A DNA stretch of 15,597 nucleotides, from the NCBI GenBank assembly GCA_905215505.1, contig CAJMPU010000032.1:1-15597 (forward strand), in the 5' to 3' direction. The stretch is from an uncultured bacterium. GTDB taxonomy: Bacteria > Actinomycetota > Coriobacteriia > Coriobacteriales > Coriobacteriaceae. Shown here in pieces: positions 1 through 4,532 of this stretch (within the stretch, counting starts at the first letter, position 1; every line of letters begins with the position of its first letter). A program made the translations under genes and the position numbers. The notes beneath the pieces were generated by a model. That model had not been told where the DNA came from, did no database searches, and was given only the letters and a program-made list of their open reading frames with translations.

Positions 1-289
1 TAACGTTAGGTATCCTAGCACAAGCTGATAGCGAAACCGATTTGGGCAGTACTGGACAACATTTCGTTCATATAGCGTGTTCAAGGAGGCTGTTTTGGGA
101 TGTTGTTCACATTGATGCAGGTTATTGAGGTACTGATGGTGATTAGGGGCGGTCCTGAAACCCAAATGAAGCAGAGAGCTGCACCGATAATCGCGTTTGT
201 CTAACAAACTATGTACAGACATGGGAAATAAATTGTGCAACTTTTTGTTGGAGTGTGCGGGGGTTTGTGGTGCGAGGTGTTTTGGCATT
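1..289. other. Left-edge region without a convincing gene
   Basis: This stretch is less GC-rich than the genes to its right. One frame is open from the window edge to a stop near 128 (about 41 codons), but the peptide resembles nothing I recognise and could be chance or the degraded 3' end of a gene outside the window. The only feature of note is a 34-codon ORF at 100-204, listed separately. I see no RNA gene, mobile element or clear promoter here. Confidence 0.5.
100..204 (+). CDS. Possible 34-residue small protein (weak call)
   Basis: An ATG at 100 opens a 34-codon frame ending in TAA at 202-204. The sequence AAGGAGG at 83-89 is a near-ideal Shine-Dalgarno, 10 bases before the ATG, which is slightly long spacing. 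The peptide starts with a hydrophobic stretch (MLFTLMQVIEVLMVI) and continues with a polar, basic part (RGGPETQMKQRAAP). That could be a tiny membrane peptide, a leader peptide or chance. I recognise no family. Codon use is not that of the GC-rich genes nearby, and no good promoter is visible upstream. The ribosome binding site is the only positive evidence. Confidence 0.18.
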   Translation: MLFTLMQVIEVLMVIRGGPETQMKQRAAPIIAFV

Positions 290-320
290 AAAAAAGGCCT
301 TCGGAATTTCGAAGGCCTTT
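290..320 (-). terminator. Rho-independent terminator of the tRNA-Ala gene
   Basis: Positions 293-303 and 310-320 form a perfect 11-bp stem (AAAGGCCTTCG / CGAAGGCCTTT) with a 6-base loop. Read on the minus strand, the stem is followed by a run of six T. It begins about 10 bases after the 3' end of the tRNA, the expected place for its terminator. Confidence 0.85.
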
Positions 321-330
321 GCATTCACGA

Positions 331-406
331 TGGTGGAGACGAGGGGGATCGAACCCCTGACCTCTTGACTGCCAGTCAAGCGCTCTCCCAGCTGAGCTAC
401 GCCCCC
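331..406 (-). tRNA. tRNA-Ala, anticodon GGC
   Basis: The minus strand folds as a standard 76-base tRNA. The acceptor stem GGGGGCG pairs with CGTCTCC (two G-U pairs), the D arm is GCTC/GAGC, and the anticodon arm CTTGA/TCAAG closes the 7-base loop CTGGCAG. The T loop is TTCGATC. The discriminator is A, and the CCA end is encoded (331-333). The anticodon GGC, at 371-373 on the plus strand, reads Ala codons GCC and GCU. GCC is heavily used in the neighbouring genes. It has its own promoter and terminator and is a stand-alone unit. Confidence 0.96.
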
Positions 407-419
407 GTGACGAGGAGAT

Positions 420-448
420 AGTATAGGGGAATGTTTTGCTTGATGCAA
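420..448 (-). promoter_or_regulatory. Sigma70-type promoter of tRNA-Ala
   Basis: On the minus strand TTGCAT (443-448) and TATACT (420-425) are separated by exactly 17 bases. The -10 box lies 13 bases upstream of the mature tRNA 5' end at 406, giving a pre-tRNA leader of only about 6-8 bases. This is the clearest promoter in the window. Confidence 0.8.
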
Positions 449-479
449 GGGGGAATTTTGGGTTGTTGGGTTTACTTAC

Positions 480-511
480 GGGATTTTTGGGACAGGTCCT
501 AAAAATCCCTA
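480..511 (-). repeat. Inverted repeat overlapping the stop codon of the thiamine diphosphokinase gene
   Basis: GGGATTTTT (480-488) and AAAAATCCC (501-509) are perfect 9-base inverted arms around a 12-base centre that is itself nearly palindromic (GGAC/GTCC). The arm overlaps the TAG stop at 509-511. The T and A tracts sit inside the stem rather than after it, so this is not a textbook Rho-independent terminator, although it may act at the 3' end of the mRNA. Confidence 0.45.
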
Positions 512-1150
512 CCGCAATAGGAAGGCGATTGCGGTTCCTTGGTGGACGGTTATGGTGGCGGTGGATCGGACTATGTTGCTGATGCCGGTGTCGGCTAGTA
601 GGGCTAGGGGGCTGTGGTCTAGCTCCCATTCTAGGCCATGTTCGCTTACTACCGTCCCAGGGGTAATGGCGATGATGGAGAACGTCTTGCCTTCGACGCC
701 CTCGATGGTCCACGAATCACCTGCGTGAAGAATGCGGGCGACCACCTTATCCTCGGCAATCCAGACGGGGGCGTCATCGTAGCCTGCAAGCAACCCAAGT
801 ACGGAAAGCGCCATATCCGGACGGCCGCCGGTGGTGCAGGTCGCGACCACTTCGGCACCCGGCCAGCGACGGCGGACGGAATCGAGGGCCAGTGCTAGAT
901 CGGTGTAGTCCTTGTAGGGGTCGTGACGCTCCACCTCAAAGGCTTCTGCGGCATCGACCAGCGCGCGACCTGCATCGCTCACCGTGTCGGCATCCCCTAC
1001 ATATACGTCGCAGCCCAGGCCGGCGCCCAACAGCGCATCGAGCCCGCGGTCCACGGCGACAACGTGATCGCACTCCCCCGCTAGCCTACGCAATAGATCC
1101 GCGCTCGCCACCAGAGGCGAGCCGCAGACCACCAATACCTTACAAGCCAC
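509..1150 (-). CDS. Thiamine diphosphokinase
   Basis: This 213-residue protein matches the thiamine pyrophosphokinase family (EC 2.7.6.2), a cytosolic enzyme that transfers diphosphate from ATP to thiamine to give thiamine diphosphate. Visible family signatures are GDADTVS at about 52-58 (usual GDxDS), KDYTDLALA at 80-88 (usual KDxTDxExA), TTGGRPDM at about 106-113 (usual GGRxDH) and the C-terminal beta domain with GISN at 189-192 and a final TVHQG strand. Length is normal for the family. The start is GTG at 1150, nine bases after the stop of the upstream HAD gene, with GAGGG close before it, so the two are probably co-transcribed. The His normally following the Asp of GGRxDH is Met here, and the first Asp pair is GDADT, so it is a divergent member. 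No TPP riboswitch is visible upstream. The symbol thiN is possible but not certain. Confidence 0.87.
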   Translation of the reverse strand: MACKVLVVCGSPLVASADLLRRLAGECDHVVAVDRGLDALLGAGLGCDVYVGDADTVSDAGRALVDAAEAFEVERHDPYKDYTDLALALDSVRRRWPGAEVVATCTTGGRPDMALSVLGLLAGYDDAPVWIAEDKVVARILHAGDSWTIEGVEGKTFSIIAITPGTVVSEHGLEWELDHSPLALLADTGISNIVRSTATITVHQGTAIAFLLR

Positions 1151-1159
1151 AGCCCTCGC

Positions 1160-1849
1160 CTATCCCTCAAACGAAAGCACGCGGGCCAGATCCAGGTCCT
1201 CGTAGCTGTCGATAAAGATATCGCAGTTGTCGTGCACATCGTCGCGCTTCATGCGGCCGTGCGGATCATAAATGCCTACACACTTAAAGCCGGCGACCCC
1301 AGAGCTCTTTAGGCCAAAGACGGCGTCCTCAAACACCCACGCGCGCTCAAACTTGTGCCCGTGGCGCTCCTCCAGGCGGCGCAGCGCCAGCTCGTATACG
1401 TCGGGGAACTGTTTGGAGCATCCTGCCTCGCCCGTCGTGGTAACAAACTCCATGTACGCGTCGAGCCCGGCGCCCGCAAGCGCAGACTTAACCAGCTCGG
1501 CCGGCGTGGACGTGGCAACGCACATGGCAATGCCCGCCGCCTTCGCCTGCTCCAAAAATGCCAGAAGCCCCTCGCGCGGCGGCACCTTGGAGTACCCATC
1601 AATCAGGATGTCGCTCAGCTCGCGATACAGCTCCTCGCCATTCTCGCCAATGCCCCACGTGTCGTGGTAGGCCTGGCATTCGTCCTCCAGCGAGAGATGC
1701 TCAAACTGGGCAAAATCGTCGACCGTCACGTCAACTCCGTGGCGGTGCAATAACTCGGGCTGGGCATAGGCCCAAACGGGGGTGCTATTAACCAGTGTGC
1801 CGTCGCAATCGAAAATAAAAGCAACGTTGGGGGCGGCGGTCTGGGACAT
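1160..1849 (-). CDS. HAD-superfamily hydrolase, beta-phosphoglucomutase-like
   Basis: A 229-residue HAD protein with an alpha-helical C1 cap. Motif I is FDCDGT, with nucleophile D14 and acid/base D16. The cap follows at about 20-90. Motif II is VATST (T113/S114), the motif III Lys is probably K146 in SKQFPD, and motif IV is the acidic pair E174-D175 in FEDAVFGLKSSG. This arrangement is typical of the beta-phosphoglucomutase / sugar-phosphate phosphatase subgroup, but the true substrate cannot be read from sequence. I chose ATG 1849 because AAAGG lies 7 bases upstream. A TTG at 1870 would add seven residues but has no ribosome binding site. It is divergent from glgB and shares an operator-bearing intergenic region with it, which suggests, without proving, a link to glucose-phosphate or maltose-phosphate metabolism. 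It probably forms an operon with the downstream thiamine diphosphokinase. Confidence 0.85.
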   Translation of the reverse strand: MSQTAAPNVAFIFDCDGTLVNSTPVWAYAQPELLHRHGVDVTVDDFAQFEHLSLEDECQAYHDTWGIGENGEELYRELSDILIDGYSKVPPREGLLAFLEQAKAAGIAMCVATSTPAELVKSALAGAGLDAYMEFVTTTGEAGCSKQFPDVYELALRRLEERHGHKFERAWVFEDAVFGLKSSGVAGFKCVGIYDPHGRMKRDDVHDNCDIFIDSYEDLDLARVLSFEG

Positions 1850-1871
1850 AAACGAACCTTTCGATGTCAAA

Positions 1872-1902
1872 TGGTAAACATCCTGCTAAAAACGTTTTAC
1901 CA
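1872..1902. promoter_or_regulatory. Operator candidate: convergent TGGTAAAC / CGTTTTACCA half-sites
   Basis: TGGTAAAC at 1872-1879 faces CGTTTTACCA at 1893-1902, the reverse complement of TGGTAAAACG. The second half-site extends to 1903 as an 11-base exact match (TTGGTAAAACG on the minus strand) to 11836-11846 upstream of the amylase-glucanotransferase gene. On the minus strand, TTGACG (1905-1910) could be a -35 box for the HAD gene, placing this site over the spacer and -10 region. The -10 (TAGCAG) is poor, so the promoter assignment is weak. Confidence 0.5.
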
Positions 1903-1933
1903 AACGTCAAACTAACAATCTTGAAACCCTAAT

Positions 1934-1959
1934 TGGTAAAACTGTCAAGAGTTTTACCA
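1934..1959. promoter_or_regulatory. Operator candidate: perfect inverted repeat TGGTAAAACT-N6-AGTTTTACCA
   Basis: The ten bases at 1934-1943 and the ten at 1950-1959 are exact reverse complements around a 6-base centre, giving a 26-bp dyad. The minus strand of the centre contains a perfect -35 hexamer TTGACA (1943-1948), although the matching -10 at 17-bp spacing is poor (TTCAAG). The dyad sits between the divergent HAD gene and glgB, and the same half-site recurs upstream of the 11979 gene. A transcription factor binding site is the simplest reading. The factor is unknown; a LacI-family regulator of glycogen or maltodextrin genes is one possibility. Confidence 0.6.
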
Positions 1960-2180
1960 CGGCAATTCTGCCAGTGGTCTAAACATGGCGCTTACCGATT
2001 AAACGCCGCCCTAAAACCACTTTCCTTCATAAAAGTAACGTACAGGTGTTATCGTAGTTTCTGCCGAAAGTTCCACCGAGCACGCGAGGTGGAACGAATC
2101 ATAGAACTATCGCCGTCCCTTCGATTCGTGCAGCCTTGGACCTTTCGCATCTAGTCACCAAGGCAACACGCTGCCGCGTC
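1960..2180 (+). other. Leader region of the glg cluster
   Basis: No gene is visible between the operator dyad and the glgB start. The DNA is less GC-rich than the genes. I found no promoter with two good hexamers. Weak -10-like words occur (for example TCTAAA at 1978-1983) without a matching -35. A clear stem-loop at 2070-2095 is listed separately. If transcription starts near 1980, glgB would have a leader of about 200 bases. Confidence 0.4.
2070..2095 (+). promoter_or_regulatory. Stem-loop in the glgB leader
   Basis: GTTCCACC (2070-2077) and GGTGGAAC (2088-2095) form a perfect 8-bp stem with a 10-base loop, about 85 bases before the preferred glgB start. No T run follows, so it is not a simple terminator. 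It may be an mRNA structure or another protein-binding dyad. I do not recognise a riboswitch. Confidence 0.4.
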
Positions 2181-4439
2181 ATGATGGGATCAAACGTGAG
2201 CGATACAAAGCTAAAGCCAACGGCTAAAAAGCCCGCAACCCGTAAAGCCGCCCCGCACGCACCGGAGCTCACCAAGGACGATGTCTATCTATTTGGCATC
2301 GGCACGTGGGAGCGCAGCTGGGAAAAGATGGGCGCGCACCCCGACACGCAGAACCGTACGCGCGGCTGGCGCTTTTGCGTTTGGGCGCCCGATGTAAAGA
2401 GCGTGCATGTCATTGGCGATTTTAACGGCTGGGATGAGGAAGCCAACCCTCTGGTGCCCGTGCATACGAGCGCTATTTGGGAAGGCTTTATTCCTGGCGC
2501 AGAACAAGGTCAGCTCTATAAATATCTCATCGAGACCAACGAGGGCGAAAAGCTCTACAAGGCCGATCCGTATGCCTTTAGGGCCGAGTGCCCTCCGGGT
2601 ACTGCGAGCGTGCTGTGGACACTCGACAGCTATAAGTGGAACGATGCCGCGTGGCTCAAGCGCCGCGCTGGCCACAACCACATGTCGCAGCCGCTCAACA
2701 TCTACGAGGTGCATATTGGCTCGTGGAAGCGCCACGGCGATGCGCCGCAGGGCGAGCCGGACGAGTACGGCAACTACCCAGGCCCCATGGACCCCTTCCC
2801 CGCGCAGCGCGGCGAGTTTTACACCTACGACGACCTGTCGGTGGAGCTCGTGGACTACGTGCGCGACATGGGCTACACGCATATCGAGGTCATGCCGCTC
2901 ATGGAGCATCCCTTCGATGGCTCATGGGGCTACCAGACGACCGGCTACTATGCCGCCACGTCGCGCTACGGCAACCCGCAGCAGCTCATGCACTTTATCG
3001 ATGCGTGCCACGAGGCAGGCATTGGCGTGATCATGGACTGGGTACCCGGCGGTTTTTGCGCCGACGCCCATGGCCTTGCCTCCTTTAACGGCCACATGCT
3101 GTTTGAGCACGAGATTCACCCCAACTGGGGCACGCACAAGTTTGACTTCGCCCGCGGCGAGGTCCGCTCCTTCCTGGTCTCCAACGTGCTGTACTGGCTC
3201 GAGAACTTCCACGTTGACGGCATCCGCATGGATGGCGTGTCCAGCATGCTGTACCTCAACTTTGGCATCGACGATCCGGGCCAAAAGAAGTTCAACAAGT
3301 ACGGTACCGAGGAGGACCTGGACGCCAGCGCTTTTATCCGCCAGGTCAACTGCGCCGTGGAGGCCCACTTCCCTGACGTGATGATGATGGCTGAGGAGTC
3401 CACCGCGTGGCCGCTCGTGACCTATCCGCCGCAGGACGGCGGCCTGGGCTTCCACTACAAGTGGGACATGGGTTGGATGAACGACACCCTGCACTACATG
3501 CAGACCGATTTTCCGTGGCGCCCCAGCAACCACGGGCTGCTCACGTTCTCCATCATGTACGCCTTTACCGAGAACTTCATCTGCCCGCTGAGCCACGACG
3601 AGGTCGTACACGGCAAGTGCTCGCTGATCGGCCGCATGCCGGGCGACTGGTGGCGCCAATTTGCCGGCCTGCGCACGCTGGCCTTCTACCAGATGACGCA
3701 CCCCGGCGCCAAGCTCAACTTTATGGGCAACGAGATCGGCCAGTTTATTGAGTGGCGCTACTACGAGTCCATTCAGTGGTTCCTGACCGAGGAGTACGAG
3801 ACCCACCGTCATCATCAGGCGTTTATCAAGGCGCTCAACCACCTGTACACCGCCGAGCCCGCCCTGTACGAGCGCGGCTACACCGATGACGGCTTTACCT
3901 GGATCGACGCGGACAACTCCAAGCAGTCCATCGTGAGCTTTGTGCGCCAGGGCGAGGACATCGACGACGACCTGGTGATCCTGATCAACTTTGACCCGGC
4001 GAGCTACGAGAGCTTCCGCGTGGGTGTGCCGCGCGAGGGTGACTGGGAGGTCATCTTTGACTCCGACCGTCCCGAGTTTGGCGGCAGCGGCTATGCCGGC
4101 AAGGAGCCCTACACCTGCTCGAGCGAGCCCTATCCCTGGAACGGGCAGATGGACTCCATTGAGATTAAGGTGCCCGGTCTGGCAGGCGTGGTGCTTAAGC
4201 GCCGCGGTCCCAGCAGCTATAAGCCGCCCGTGGTCGAGGAGCCCAAGGCTGCGCCCAAAAAGCGTATGTCTTCGGTGAAGCCCAAGCCTGCGGCTGCTAA
4301 GAAGGCTCCGGCAAAGGCGAAGGCAAAGACTAAGGCTGCAAAGCCCGCCGCTAAGGCCACGGCCAAGAAGACGGCCACCAAAAAGGCTGCTCCCAAGTCC
4401 AAGACAGGCGCTGTTAAGGCATCTGCCAAGGATGCGTAA
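2181..4439 (+). CDS. glgB: 1,4-alpha-glucan branching enzyme with Lys/Ala-rich tail
   Basis: Glycogen branching enzyme (EC 2.4.1.18) moves an alpha-1,4 segment to an alpha-1,6 position. From ATG 2181 it has 752 residues: a Lys-rich N-terminus; a CBM48 domain from about 60 (WAPDVKSVHVIGDFNGWD); a GH13 catalytic barrel from about 170 (NIYEVHIGSW); an all-beta domain to about 675; then a tail of about 75 residues rich in Lys, Ala and Pro. Catalytic residues are D351 (GIRMDGV), E405 (MAEES) and H472-D473 (LSHDEVVHG). Conserved region I reads DWVPGGF where the family has DWVPxHF, so the usual His is Gly291. The start is uncertain: ATG 2181/2184 lack a ribosome binding site, GTG 2196 has GGGA six bases upstream, and a TTG at 2136 extends the frame. 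First gene of the cluster; 93 bases separate it from glgP. Confidence 0.95.
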   Translation: MMGSNVSDTKLKPTAKKPATRKAAPHAPELTKDDVYLFGIGTWERSWEKMGAHPDTQNRTRGWRFCVWAPDVKSVHVIGDFNGWDEEANPLVPVHTSAIWEGFIPGAEQGQLYKYLIETNEGEKLYKADPYAFRAECPPGTASVLWTLDSYKWNDAAWLKRRAGHNHMSQPLNIYEVHIGSWKRHGDAPQGEPDEYGNYPGPMDPFPAQRGEFYTYDDLSVELVDYVRDMGYTHIEVMPLMEHPFDGSWGYQTTGYYAATSRYGNPQQLMHFIDACHEAGIGVIMDWVPGGFCADAHGLASFNGHMLFEHEIHPNWGTHKFDFARGEVRSFLVSNVLYWLENFHVDGIRMDGVSSMLYLNFGIDDPGQKKFNKYGTEEDLDASAFIRQVNCAVEAHFPDVMMMAEESTAWPLVTYPPQDGGLGFHYKWDMGWMNDTLHYMQTDFPWRPSNHGLLTFSIMYAFTENFICPLSHDEVVHGKCSLIGRMPGDWWRQFAGLRTLAFYQMTHPGAKLNFMGNEIGQFIEWRYYESIQWFLTEEYETHRHHQAFIKALNHLYTAEPALYERGYTDDGFTWIDADNSKQSIVSFVRQGEDIDDDLVILINFDPASYESFRVGVPREGDWEVIFDSDRPEFGGSGYAGKEPYTCSSEPYPWNGQMDSIEIKVPGLAGVVLKRRGPSSYKPPVVEEPKAAPKKRMSSVKPKPAAAKKAPAKAKAKTKAAKPAAKATAKKTATKKAAPKSKTGAVKASAKDA
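4216..4436 (+). other. Polycationic C-terminal tail coding segment of glgB
   Basis: From about residue 679 the protein leaves the branching enzyme fold and becomes low-complexity, built from short words such as KPAAAKK, KAPAKAKAK and KKTATKKAAPK. Acidic residues are almost absent after the first few positions. The composition resembles histone H1 tails and the AKKA-rich tails of some actinobacterial nucleoid proteins. It is in frame with no stop, so it is part of the enzyme. Presumably disordered. Confidence 0.85.
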
Positions 4440-4447
4440 CAAAACCG

Positions 4448-4459
4448 TTACAGCTGTAA
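4448..4459. promoter_or_regulatory. Perfect 12-bp palindrome between glgB and glgP
   Basis: TTACAGCTGTAA lies 8 bases after the glgB stop. It is too short and lacks a loop for a good terminator, but could be a protein-binding dyad. A weak -10-like TAGGAT at 4480-4485 follows, so an internal promoter for glgP is conceivable but unproven. Confidence 0.25.
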
Positions 4460-4497
4460 TTACCCGCCCCGACGAGGCGTAGGATACAAGTCATAAC

Positions 4498-4531
4498 CGT
4501 TCCGGGAGAAACATCCCCGGGGGAAGGAACG
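4498..4531 (+). promoter_or_regulatory. Hairpin that could sequester the glgP ribosome binding site
   Basis: CGTTCC (4498-4503) is complementary to GGAACG (4526-4531), and GGG (4504-4506) can pair with CCC (4515-4517). The right arm contains the end of the Shine-Dalgarno GGAAGGA immediately before ATG 4533, so the folded form would hide it. An alternative fold pairs CCGGG with CCCGG. This is a structural reading by eye, with no energy calculation. Confidence 0.4.
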
Positions 4532-4532
4532 T

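Noticed and set aside
197..421. 74-codon plus-strand frame across the tRNA region
   Set aside because: It runs antisense through the tRNA-Ala, its terminator and its promoter, so it is not a gene.
2136..2180. TTG start giving a 767-residue GlgB
   Set aside because: No ribosome binding site precedes the TTG, and the extra residues (DLSHLVTKATRC) do not belong to the family. Starts at 2181, 2184 or 2196 are more plausible.
2922..4442. 506-codon minus-strand frame opposite glgB
   Set aside because: Same cause: an antisense shadow with no recognisable motifs or ribosome binding site.
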